Positions 1-11,800 of a stretch of 29,307 bases of DNA are shown here, in pieces. The translations under genes and the position numbers were made by a program. The notes under the pieces were generated by a model, which was given only the letters and a program-made list of their open reading frames with translations, ran no database searches and was not told the origin of the DNA. The DNA lies in assembly GCA_002633005.1 (NCBI GenBank), contig NMRA01000375.1, positions 105,854 through 135,160 of the forward strand. The letters run 5' to 3'. This stretch comes from Phoronis australis. Its lineage: Eukaryota > Phoronida > Phoronidae. Numbering within the stretch: the stretch's first letter is position 1; each line of letters opens with the position of its first letter.

Positions 1-530
1 CACTGCAGACTCCCTCGACTCGATCACAACGATTACTATCAAATTGAGTACGTAATTTTCCCACAGGTAATGGTTTCATCTAATTCTAAGAGTAATAGTT
101 AGACTGTTCAGCTCATACAGGGAGCAATATCGTCATCAAAATGTTCAAGAAACGAATAAATTACCTGGTTAAGGCGAACTTCTCTTCTTCGGAGCAGTAC
201 CGGAAACAGCTGATTAGTTGCCGAAAGGTCAAACCGCACAGCATTATGGGCAACATTCGTTTGTTTTGATCACGCAGATTTTAAGAAAATAAAAAATAAA
301 AGAAAAAATATGTACAGGCAGCAGATCGACCCCATACTTACGAAAAGTTCTAATTAAGTGTCAGAGAGTATGTTTCAATGGTTTTTATGCAGATTCACGA
401 TGTTTTTAAAACGTCTACAAACGGATCATATGACTTTAAACGGTTCGTTAAAATGTTTTAGTTCCTCATTTGTCGACTGAAGCGTCACCGGCGTTCCATA
501 CTTTATCTAGCCAGTCAGCTTTGTACACTG

Positions 531-563
531 TTTCACAGTGCTACTAAAGGTAGCACTGTGAAA
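531..563. repeat. Perfect inverted repeat, 14-bp stem, 5-nt loop
   Basis: tttcacagtgctac at 531-544 and its exact reverse complement at 550-563, with loop taaag. Could be a small foldback element or a structured RNA element. Confidence 0.9.
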
Positions 564-1605
564 TGTTGTTTAACACAGCTTCTCATTTGTTAAAGTAATG
601 AAACCAACGTCATAAAATTCAGTCAGTCATTCCCATTGGATGAAATCTGATATACCCCATTCAGTTTACTGTTACGTAGTATGGCGACGACCTTTGACTT
701 TTGTATAGTTCCCTTCATTTTCAATAAACGAGATTTTCACATACTTTTCTGTGACCATTTTAATAGTGTCGTTAATGATTATCAAAACATTGCAAGCTTT
801 GCAACATCAAAATGACTGTAATTTCTTTTTGATTGTTGCGAGTAGAAATTGTCGAGATATATTCGAAACAGTTGTATTATATTCTTTAAATAGAGATAGA
901 AAATTGTTGATCTTCTTTTTCATTTTCAGCAACTTTATTCCTCGGCATTTTTAAAACAGAAGTAGCAGCAATTGTTCTAACTTCATCTTCAACCGTCGAT
1001 AAGTAACTAGAAAATGGAAGGAAAAATCCAAGCACGAGATTGTTCTTCTAGAATTTAGTGGCAAAAAGTTTGAAAATCGGTGAAGTTTGCAAAAAAGTAA
1101 GCCATACCAGAAACAGGTATGCGAAAGCATCAATGGCGGTAGTCGCGTTTGCGGTCAAACGATCAGGCAGGTGGCAGCGTTCATCAGCCAACCTACGCGA
1201 AATTCATTCATTAAGTAAGACAGGTTTTACATAATGTATTGCATGAAACTGTTCTTCTGTAGTCAATGGAAAGGCCTGTTACTGAAGAAACAATGTATTT
1301 GATGTTCACGGTCTAACAGCAGAATTGTTTCCTTCTCGACAAACTGTGGCCGACTAGTCTTGCTGCGACATGGGGATCACAGAGACTTGCCGGTGTACTG
1401 TGTCCCTCATCTGCCCGCGATTTTTTGCTTTCATTTTTAGTTTAGATGTTTAATATCTACTTCAATTGAACGATAATCAGGAATAAAATCGGATATTTTG
1501 CGTTATAAACTGGCAAAAACGCATCGGCGGGACACTGAATATGAAGCGGTTACGTGGCTTTATCAGAAGGGATTAGCGTAGTTCAGGTTATAGTTCAATA
1601 ACGCT

Positions 1606-1705
1606 AGGACCTCGCTAAAATCTAGCCAAAATCACGTGTAGTCATTTATAATATACGGCAATATCTCACGTAATGTCGCCAAGTCTTGCTTTTTAGCGAG
1701 GACCT
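1606..1705. repeat. Foldback element, about 15-bp arms
   Basis: aggacctcgctaaaa at 1606-1620 pairs with ttttagcgaggacct at 1691-1705 with one mismatch. Pairing continues weakly outward (gttca with tgaac). The word tcgccaagtcttgct near 1677 recurs near 4769, hinting at a dispersed family. Confidence 0.6.
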
Positions 1706-2234
1706 ACTGAACTCTACCCGGATACCACCCTTACCTGTCAATCATCGGTTAACTGAAGACAAAGAGAATACAATGCCTCGGGGAAAACGCTTCAAAACAA
1801 CACTTTTTGAAAAATAAAACAAATTTATTAATCGTTTACTTGTTTAATCATAGATAGAACCAAATACACCGAAGAAAACTTAATGTCTAAATTTTAAGAA
1901 GTCTAACGGATTTTTAGTCCTTAAAGCCCACTACAGAATGAAGTCGCTGCGGTCGGCAACAGAAACTTCCGAAAGATTAGTGTATACTCCGCGGTGCTCT
2001 TATTTGGCGGAACTATTTTGTGGTGAGTCGTTTACTTGGATTTCTGAACTGGACAAAGTTTCTGAATGTTGAACATGGGTTAACTTTTGAAGCCACAGTA
2101 AAAACTTAGTACTGAAAGGCAAAAACATGCACCCTAGGCCCCAAAGGATAGGAAAACGTGAGACCTTCTACTAACATGTGGGGACCGGCAGCGGTAGAAA
2201 AGGAAGTAGGGTATGGAAGTAAGAATTATCCGTT

Positions 2235-2346
2235 TTCACACACGCCACATGCTTGTCACATCACGTGACCTATTGGTAGTCCTCAAAAATGGCTGTCAGA
2301 CTTAGCTATAGGTCCCGTGATGTGACCAGCATATGGCGTGTGTGAA
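2235..2346. repeat. Foldback element, 39-bp arms
   Basis: The left arm 2235-2273 and right arm 2308-2346 are reverse complements with three mismatches, separated by a 34-bp loop. The arms carry cacacacgccaca and the near-palindrome tcacgtga. Confidence 0.92.
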
Positions 2347-2712
2347 GACCAATGAGTACTGCTTACGATATCAGCGCGCTGATTTGTAACAACACAATAA
2401 GAAAGTGTGCTTTCAAAATGTATGACTAGTGTACTTCAGTGTTCACAAATAATAGCAGTCTATTTATCTTTCCAAATGCGATGGCCGGGGATGAAAATTC
2501 ACTTTCCCAGTTATCCGATGGATGTTGGGAAGAGGTTCAGTATTTTTAGCGCGTGTGGGCCCAATGTGAATATGGCGCGCGAAAAACTCGCTCAAATTTG
2601 AACTCTTGTATCGCTCACTGTTTGTGCGTGGTTCCCATAGTGGACGTTAAGGCCCGTAGATTTTCTTAACATGTATTATATAATCAAAGCTAAACTAATG
2701 AACTGTTTGCAG

Positions 2713-2819
2713 TTTCCTTTACGAAGACGACCACTTAACAGACTTGGGTGGTGCTGGAGCCGCATCCAGCCTTGTTCTAAACGGCGCTCACGTTATAATA
2801 GGATCACCACACACTGAAG
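2713..2819 (+). CDS. Receptor cyclase exon 1 of those found (ectodomain)
   Basis: Acceptor tgtttgcag and donor gtaaga. Residues 1-35 run [13 protein letters not shown] to VIIGSPHTE and match the ANF_receptor stretch where family members read 'AA.EL......VIIGP.CS.A'. The exon enters in phase 2 (one base completes a codon begun upstream), so at least one earlier coding exon exists. I found none with a matching donor phase in 1-2712. Confidence 0.88.
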
Positions 2820-5800
2820 GTAAGAAATAGATTATACAATAAATCGTACTTAATAAGTTTACCAAAACGGACTCTCGCCTGGCGTCTGACAGGCAAACGT
2901 ACATGCACGTTTCTCAGAACAATGGCGCATTGAACACAACATGACTTTTTGGCATCACGACAAAAATAGCAATGACGGGATACCTGCGGTTTTTGCAGAA
3001 GAGTGTTACGCGGGACAGTTGATTTGATATAAAAGTAGGCCTATCTAACTTGTCGTAGTGTTGAAAAACTTGATAGCGCACCTTCTCTGGAAATACATGT
3101 ATGACTTCGCCGCAGGGATTGTTGGGAATATATTCTTTACTTACTGAATAGAAGTGCTCTATTATTCTCCCAAACTTCTCCAGCGTTTTATCTCATAAAG
3201 CGCTTTGAGAGCGCATGACCCACCAGTCGTATAGTGGTTAGAGTGCTGAACGCACGACCTAAAGGTTCCGGTTCAAATCTTATCTTGCCCCAGGGGCGTA
3301 CAATCGTCCAAAAATGCTCTTTGTTAACTCCCATGAGTACACCACATAATGGTACCTTTGAGCCTAAAACGTTGTAACACCTCAAGACAATTACCAAGAT
3401 CGTTTTCTAGGAATGTTGAAGATGGCCGGGGAACTGATGACTAATCGAATCATCTTGCCAATATGGATTGGCTAGGTCCTGACCAGATTACCTTGCCCAG
3501 CAGCTTGTGCATAACAGAGCAAGCTGGAATATGAAACACTAGATCCCTAGGAAATGATATTGCGTTCAGGCATATAAACCAGTTCTGAATCTCAGCATAA
3601 GCAACTACTTTTGTTCCGATTTTACAGCTAATTACCCTATTGGACTATTAACGGCCTCCTGGAATCTTCCTCATATCACGTGGTTTGATGACTTACGGAA
3701 GGTTGAACACTTGGAGCTGATGAACAACAAATCAGTGTTTTCAACATTGGTCAACATGCATCCACCAATAGAGCGTGCTGTAGATGCACTGAGAGTGATG
3801 TTAAAGATGTTAAATTGGGAACGGATTGGAATCGTTTACACAGAAACAGGTGAGCCTAGAATCAGCGATAAAGTGGTGGTCATTTACATAAATACAAGTG
3901 TATCGTTTTCAAATGAACATACTTTACATAGACCCACATACTAATAGGATATGTATGAATACAATTGTATTGACCGTTTCCACAGAAACATGTCGAGTTG
4001 GCAACGGTTCAACAAGAGAGTAAAGTCCTGCCTACTAGCTCCTAAGGCGATACACCCCAATACATGGATATTCTTTACTCATGTATAGGGATGGGGCGAT
4101 ACCTTGGCATATTTTTGGTATTGCCTACTCCACTTGGTCTTCATTCAATGCAATCCATTAACGAAGGCCGCTGCCCCAACATATAGCAATTTTACTAAAT
4201 TTCGTTGAATCAATCATCGTATATTGTGCTGCATTATTGCTGTATTGTATTTCATTTCGTACATTGAATTATAGTTTTTGTAAAAACATGCAGAGTACTG
4301 GTATATGCTAACTTTAAGTCGTTCCCATTTCAGATGATACTGACGGTAACCAGTGCGCAGTTGTTGCGGATATTCTTGGTCAGAAGCTCACAGACATCAA
4401 TATTCAGATAAAAATACGCATGGCTGCAAGCAATTTAACCACAGTTGGCGGTTACTTGGACAAAATATCGCGCAGCTGCAGAAGTAAGTTGTAATGATAC
4501 AGCATGGACACGTTAGCTGTTTACGATGGAAGTTACCTGATTGGAAACCCAAAAGCAGACAATTCCATCAAGGAGGCAAATATATTACCACCAATGTGGT
4601 AGCATCGTAGGCGATTCATCCATTTCTGTCTGAACACACTTACCATCTTACCCCCAGATATTTCCCTCGTTGTTGTAATTACCATACCATTGCTCCGTTT
4701 ACTGAAGTGAGGCTTCGCGTGATCAAGCTAGCCCTTGCAAGCAATTAGCGACGTTGCTGGGCGCTAATACTCGCCAAGTCTTGCTAGCCCAAGGTTGTGT
4801 TCCGTAGAAAAAGACACTCGCGGAGCACTTGCAACGGGAAAGATTTCCTTATGGAAGCGAAACCGTAAGATTCATCCGCTTTAACATTTCAACTTTGCAA
4901 ACCGGTTACAGTACTTCGGTGGCTGCCATTGTGCCAGGGTACGTTGGTGAACTTACAACATACTTGTGAAACACTCAACGCTTTTCAGTCACGTTAATTT
5001 GAGAGACCAAAAGTGATCTTGCATTTTTGCAACGTTCTTGCATTTACGGAACGTATCCCGATTTTGTATGATTTCACCTTGATGACTGTGTATCATGCGA
5101 GAACATGTTTTTCTTCTAGTCTTGCTAATGTGCACTACACCGGACGCGGAAAGAAAATTACTCCTTCAGGCCCATGAACGTAACATGACGAAAGGTGAAT
5201 ACGTGTTCATCTCGGTTAACCCGTGCGTTTGCCAATACTCTCTTCCATGGTACAGGGGTGACACGTATGATGAAGTAGCAAAGCAAGCTTTCATGTCATA
5301 TTTCCAAGTTAGTAGTCATGAGGCCTTTTGTAGTACTTCTGAACTTGGTAAACATATCTCAGGTCAGAAAAAACATGCATTTTATGGTGCATGGATGTCT
5401 TGTCTAGAGGAGTCCTACACAACACAGAAATGTTTAAGACTTGAAGCACTCAAAGTATGTATAGTACAAGATGACAATGGGGAGCGAATAAACACGAAGC
5501 TAAAGAGACGCGTTCATCAGACTCAAGGAGTGCGTCCCCCGAGTCCATGGAGTCAGTGAGACCTTCCTGGGCACTGCATGTGTTTGTCAGAGAGGAAAAC
5601 CTAGACGCTCCTTAGGGAGTCCACCTCGTGAGACTCCACGGTCCACTAAAAGATGATTTTAATGCAGATTCGTTCTAACTTTTTGCGATGTCAACGTCTA
5701 ATCAATGGTCTCTATCACCAGCTCACTCGTTTCAGTTTCGCGACTTTTACGGCGTTGGTGATCTCCAGTTCAAACGATTCAAGCAGGAAGTTCCCAGAAG

Positions 5801-8800
5801 AATGGCTCTTCCGCCATGGGAAAACGATTACGCTCTGGCTAATAATCTACAGGTATAGCAACACTGACTAACCACAGTAGATTTAGACGCTCTTGAACAT
5901 CGCTCTATCAATAGAATAGTTTCTTTGGACATTAGACACTGTCCTTGTATTGTTAATTTTAACCCTGTAGATCTAAGTCACCCTTAATCCTGTTGTGGTT
6001 CTTCAATCAATCATACAAACTGGCCTTTATGATCGATATTTGCTTCTACCTCTTATGGAACGGAACCAGTAAATTTTATCCCATAATTCAGCAGTTTAAC
6101 CTCTCCGACAAATCACTTCTACCGGTTTTCTTGATGCAGGCCAGTCTCTACGCGCCATATTTACACGACGCTGTGTATATGTATCTTCTGGCGGTGAATA
6201 TGAGCGCAGGCAGAAACAAGAGCTACACACAAGGAAAAGATATGTTTGCGGTTATGAAGACTTTGTCATTCGAAGGTACCAAAGCAAGATACAAATACAA
6301 AAATAACTGCTCTTTAAATCGCCGTATTTCCCATCTGCTGTTTTCTGCTCTTTCCAACTGGTTCTTAAAATGTCCATTGCAGGGATTTCTGGTCACGTGG
6401 AGCTAGACAAAGACGGAAATCGTCTTTCAGAATTTGCAGCAATCGGTGTCAATGAAGATGGTTCTCGCAACCCTGCAATTAAAGTTCACTCAAACAATGC
6501 AAGTAATTTGTTCAACACAATCATTATCGAAAGGCACTTTAAAAACAGACTTACGTCTGCCGATGCCCAAACAGACACTCGTTACAATAAGAATGCGAAC
6601 GTTTACATGAAGCTCAGGGCACAAGTCATACCCATGACGTAACCCGTAACAATGCTCCATTATGGCGTTACAAATGGTTCAGGGTGACCCAAAAATGTTA
6701 CAAAACTACCACTATTGGTTGGCGTTTTATTACCTGTTGCACCGTCTTGCTGCAATCACACTATCGGATGGCGTCACATTTTGAACCACGTTAAGTATAA
6801 AAATAATGTGGAAAGTACTGCTTGACTAATAATGTAAACAAAATTGAGAAGCTGATGAGAGAAATCACTCCAAACATCATCAACATATTCTTTGATCAAT
6901 GAAGTCGAGTGAGCGACAGCTTTGCTCTATGCCTTGCAGCCAAAGCGCACATTTAAAACAGCCAATGAGCCGGTTATATATCAACCTTGAAATTTTGCAA
7001 CTTAATAGAAATGCCATGTGTAAAGTTAGGTAGTGAATACTTTCGAAACAATTATTTAAGAGGCAAAAACGTGGGTAACATTTTGGGTCATGTACATGAC
7101 CGTAATCTTTACTCCCTGATTTCTAATTAAGCATACTTCGTAAAATAAAATAGGGGAAATTTCGGGTTGGGTACAGTGAGCAACCTAGTCAAAGCCACAT
7201 TTCTACTTACTGCTGACCATGTGAATTAGGAAATTGTTCATTTTGTTCTAACAATTACCGGATATTTACTGATGTTACCCATGCGCGCACCCAAGGGGTC
7301 ACGGGGGGGGCTCGAAGGAGCACCCCATTTGGCGAAGTGGGCAAAAAAATCCGCCTCAGCGAAACAAAAAGTCCGAAAAAGTTCAATGAAAGGCAGGAAC
7401 TACCAAAATTCGGCGAATGCCCAATTCACAGCTCTGGACTGAACGTACCTTGTTTTTTAATTTTTTTAGTAAAAGGTCCACATTCTCAAAAGTTGAGCCC
7501 CCCCATTTTTAGGCTGGGTGCGTGGATGTTATCAGGCCTGGATTGAACTTACCAATTCAGTTAAATAAACCAGTCGTCACTATGTTGACGACTGATAAAT
7601 GAGTGACAGCTGAGGTTAAAACTAGGGTGCGTTCCGAAGACCCAATAATCTCACGATCGCAAGATCGCGCAAAATCACGTGAGTAAAAGGCGAGTGTTTT
7701 GAGATCGGTGAGACTGGAATGTTGAACTATACCATATTACTCACCGTTTCCTTTCCATCAGTGGAAATTTCTCGCCGCAGGTGCATTGCAAGTTTCTCGG
7801 GTCTACGGAATGACGAAAAGAAACCCACAACTATCCTGCTTTAATGTTTTAACATGAAAAATGATAATGCACAGAGCGTTTTAAAAAATAATCAGACCTG
7901 ATCTTGCTGAGGCTAATTTTACATTTCCAGACGGTGACAAATCTCTCGACAAAACTATGGTATTTAAACGAAAACAAGCTTCCACCCGATATTCCGCCAT
8001 GTGGCTTTAACATGGAATTCTGTACCAAGCGGAGCGCAGGTACATTCAACATTTATATTGTCACAACAGGGTCACATATTGGCGCTCTCTAGAGTAATGA
8101 GAGCATGAAAGGGACTTAGAATTGATTCTGACTCAGATTTGGTGGACAGAAATTACCACGTTGTAGTTCGTTAATTTAAAAGCAGGGAAATAAATTCCGA
8201 TGTCAGTCCATCCCATCGTTTGATCGATTTTATTTCACTAACATATTTAAAGTTTTGACACCTTCTGGGATAGAAAATCTCCAGCTTCAAAGGCTGCAGC
8301 CACTGACTTCAGTTTGTCAGTCACGAATTGTTATTCGCACTAGCGAGGAATGTATGGAACATGATGTTCTTGTCAATCCATTGATTTGCCTTTTTTGTAA
8401 GGCATTAGACTAAGTATATCCAACCGCACGGCAGTGGAAATTTACCGGCATTAAAATAGCAGCAAAGGTTTCAATCGCTGCTTATATCAGTATGTTGGCC
8501 TCCCTTTCACATTACAAGGGATCTGTAGGTGGCGCTGAACGAATGTCCACCTAAGACCTGATCGCCGCCTGGCGAGATAGTGAATTTCAATATGGCGCGG
8601 CTATTTCGAAAATCACTGGCAGGGAATTAAATCGCAACCCTTTTTCTTTACGTAGTGCCTTATAGCTTTGAACTGTTACAAGTTTTAAATGATTCCTTAA
8701 ACGGGCGTGGCATAGTTTGAACTTTTTCGTTCTTTTTAAACTGTCAAGTTCTTAATACTGGGAACTATCTTACTAATTACCTGCTTTTATCGTCACCCCA

Positions 8801-11800
8801 GAGCGCTGAACAGGGTTATAAGATGCAGGTATTAGAAACAGACAGAAAAGTATTAGTCAAATTTTGACACCAAAATCGGTAAAGGAACTCCAACGAAACA
8901 AATTGCCCTTCAGCAAGCTTGAAAGTAGAAGGGTCTGTCCATCTGTGTTAAGTTAATAGGAATACACTCACTAAACTTCCAAAGATCTTGTAAGGAGCTT
9001 AGAAGATACACTCACAAATGCAAAAATACCTCAAGGGTGCATCACAGTAGTTGGATCCTTCGGAAAATCCACGACATTCGTGCTGTTGTAAGCAGGACCG
9101 CACCTATTGAGATAATTTAAATTTTATATAGCACGTTGAACGCACTTGCCAATTTGCATAATGGTCTCGTGAGCGAAAATTAAATGCATCCATGATTTTC
9201 TCATCACTTACGGACACAACGCGCTAACAGTTTTATGGTGATCCTTTGAGCGGTTTGATGGATAAGGAAGCGGACTCCAAAAATGGACTTGAAATAATCA
9301 AAATGGCCGCTAGTTGCTACTAAATACGAAGAATCCGTACAAAAATGGATAGGCATCGTCGATTCTTTAACGATATCTGCCAAATTTCACGAAAATCCCA
9401 ATAAGCTTATAGAATAAGAGCCAAGCAAAAAAAAAACAGCTAAATCTGCCACTAATATAGGGAGCACAGAGGAGCTCGAATTGGTCCGAAACTCGTCGGC
9501 GTCCGTTGTCAGCTCCAGATGATCACATCTGCAAAATGTTGCCAAGATCCTGCAAAGTGTTAAACGGATACAGCCACTGACGCATTCTTCTCATCTGGAA
9601 CACGTCTGCCAATTTTGTTAATGATCATTCTAGCAGAGAGGAGGCAGTGTGACCTAGTGAGCTAAGTGTCCGCTTCCTTTTCTCGAGGTTGTGGGTTCGA
9701 ATTCCACAGGTACACATTGCAACACTCTTTGATTCATGTCTCCAGCTCCTCAGCTCGGTTTTAACTAAATAGTGATAAAGCATAAACTGGTTCCAGGTAA
9801 TATATGCTATGGGCCCACCCGAGTGGTCTGCGCACGTCTGATAGGCCTATAGAGGTCGCTTCAATTATTTTTTCGAGCAATTTGGTGGACAGAGAGGCAG
9901 GTACTATGAAACTTTCTCGAAATTTTAAAAAATAGCAACTACTGAGGCGTTAAATACCGTCGTCCGAAAATGACATGGCTCAGAGAAAAACACAAAATCT
10001 GATGTCACTAAGAGCAATAGCTGTAGTCGGATCGTTCCGAAACCAGTCGTTATCTGTCGTCAACTTCATGGGAACACATCTGCAAAAATCTCATTGAGAT
10101 TCAGCTAGGGTTGTAGGAGATACAACATGCGAACACCTGACGCCAAGACAGAGATGGAGCGACAGTCTACCCGCATATGTATTTGTTGGCGCGCATAAAA
10201 AGGGAATTTGCCGTATTGTAGCGAACTCTAACGCAGCTCCCACTGACACAAATTAATCCACTCATCGAAGTTGTCTGTTCATGATGCCAGATGGCGCTAG
10301 GCCTATTATGTAGAACAGGTTGTTCGAAAGCTGTCGCGGTGACCGTGTGATGTTTTCTCAAACGTGTAAAAATTACCATTTTATAATTGTTTGAAAAGTG
10401 ACTCTTGGAAGTATACGTTTAAACTACCTGACTCCTCCATAACCTGTCACCAGACACCTTTCAAACACCCTGTAAATATGTTTCTTGGAATCAGACGTTC
10501 AAAATCGGCATATGCAACCGTTAAGCCGGTACTATCTGTAACACACCTGACAATCCTCCTGTCCGATAAAATGCCAGAACTCTTTAAACCACACACAGCA
10601 ATTTGCTGAATGTCACATCATTGATCTCCAAAGTGCCTATGGGTGAGCATCAGGGCGTATATTCGGAAATGACATTTTTTTACCTTTGAAGTACTAGCTC
10701 GTACTTCCGGAAACGGGACCTTTCAAGGAAAAATGAGCTGTTGCATCTTCATGGATGTTTTTTTACTTCAAATTGCTGGATCAAAAGCAACGTAATGATA
10801 GGAAACGAAATCAAGTGGCTGACTGTAAACAAGAATGTAGTTTCCGTGGTTTATACTGTGATAGACAGAGTGACACGTACAGATCGAAACTATTACAATT
10901 ACACATGAAATTGTTAATCCACTAAGCAGTTGTGTTTACACTTGGCAAAAGTCTAGTTACATGCTTTGTACTCATCTCTGTCGGCAATCGCGCATTTTGA
11001 CCCACAGACCCGGGCATATGCCGTCACATCAAAGGCTCTAGACTCCAAACTCTTTTATGCCCAAAGATGATTCTTGGAGTTACACAATCTTGACACAATG
11101 ACATGGAAAGAAAACCAGTATATGTACCCAAAAGTGTTACAAACGGCACCGTTAGTTAATCTCGTTTCGTGCTGAAGTAAACTCTGTTCAGTTTCTCAAA
11201 ACTTTGTTTTGTTTGACATTGCTCATCTGGGAAACTCTGAACAGGAAAGTAGGCTCCTCCAAAGTTCCGAGCTTCATCTAAAATGACCTTTGTACTTTTT
11301 CAGTAAACGCCATGATCCTCGGCTACGTGGCAGTAGTGGTGGCGCTTTGTTCATTACTAGCGCTGGTGACAATGAGGTATGTTTTCTTTGTCACAAAAGA
11401 TGAAATAATTAAGATCTACTTCTGAGCAAACAATTGCAAACAAGTTACACTTGTTGGCAAAGAGATGGTAATGGGGTGACTGATTCTGTTGATCAGCATT
11501 TACGCCATTGTGCGCAAAGATTATTCAGTCTACGTTACGTATTCTAGGCGACAAAAGGAAAGAACAGCATTAGTCAACAGAACGTGGTTTCTTACAAAAC
11601 AGGACGTGTCTTTAGTTAAAACTGACGTCGACACGGTAAGTCTTCTTGTATTCCAACGTCTCGTCTCTAATACTTGAGTGTTCGATCGCCTCGCGACTGT
11701 TCTATCACCATGTTGAACGTGACGTTCATACCTAAACTTGTAACCATGCATGCGTGAATATTTACGTGATCTAAAATACATACTTTATCGGTCATACATG

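Larger units (their letters stand above)
1..2712. other. Upstream region, no recognised gene
   Basis: No coding exon could be supported. The region holds a perfect 14-bp-stem hairpin (531-563), a foldback (1606-1705) and a larger foldback (2235-2346). A TATA-like or CpG-rich promoter was not evident. The missing N-terminal exon(s) of the cyclase lie here unseen or further left; this stretch is most likely intron. Confidence 0.5.
6499..7930 (+). other. Intron 7 (candidate GC-AG) with dispersed repeats
   Basis: 1432 bp. Contains a degenerate tandem repeat of about 50 bp (6655-6780), a dispersed repeat copy (7283-7530) and a weak foldback around 7627-7815 (gttccgaagaccc opposed by gggtctacggaat). 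No exon recognised. Confidence 0.6.
8040..11303 (+). other. Intron 8, largest intron, repeat-derived
   Basis: 3264 bp, separating the juxtamembrane exon from the transmembrane exon. It holds a decayed long-period tandem repeat (about 8950-10150) and a SINE insertion (about 9638-9750). The phrase atttggtggacag occurs near both 8138 and 9891. No exon recognised. Confidence 0.6.

Noticed and set aside
2-66. Possible exon end (HCRLPRLDHNDYYQIEYVIF) with donor gtaatg
   Set aside because: Donor phase 0 does not match the phase-2 entry of the exon at 2713, and no family match was seen.
1938-2022. Open frame MKSLRSATETSERL with a good donor gtgagt
   Set aside because: Donor phase is 1 where phase 2 is needed; no signal peptide or ectodomain similarity.
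3210-3285. tRNA gene
   Set aside because: Same reasoning: polymerase III boxes without a complete cloverleaf.
5308-5559. Continuation of the exon 4 open frame
   Set aside because: No similarity to receptor cyclases after 5307, while the next exon joins in phase at 5736; treated as intronic read-through.
7896-7930. Alternative earlier acceptor adding [11 protein letters not shown] before exon 8
   Set aside because: Poor pyrimidine tract, and it would insert a hydrophobic stretch absent from the family; kept only as an alternative.
9638-9710. tRNA gene
   Set aside because: A and B boxes are present but the acceptor and anticodon stems do not pair convincingly, and a non-tRNA body follows; a SINE fits better.
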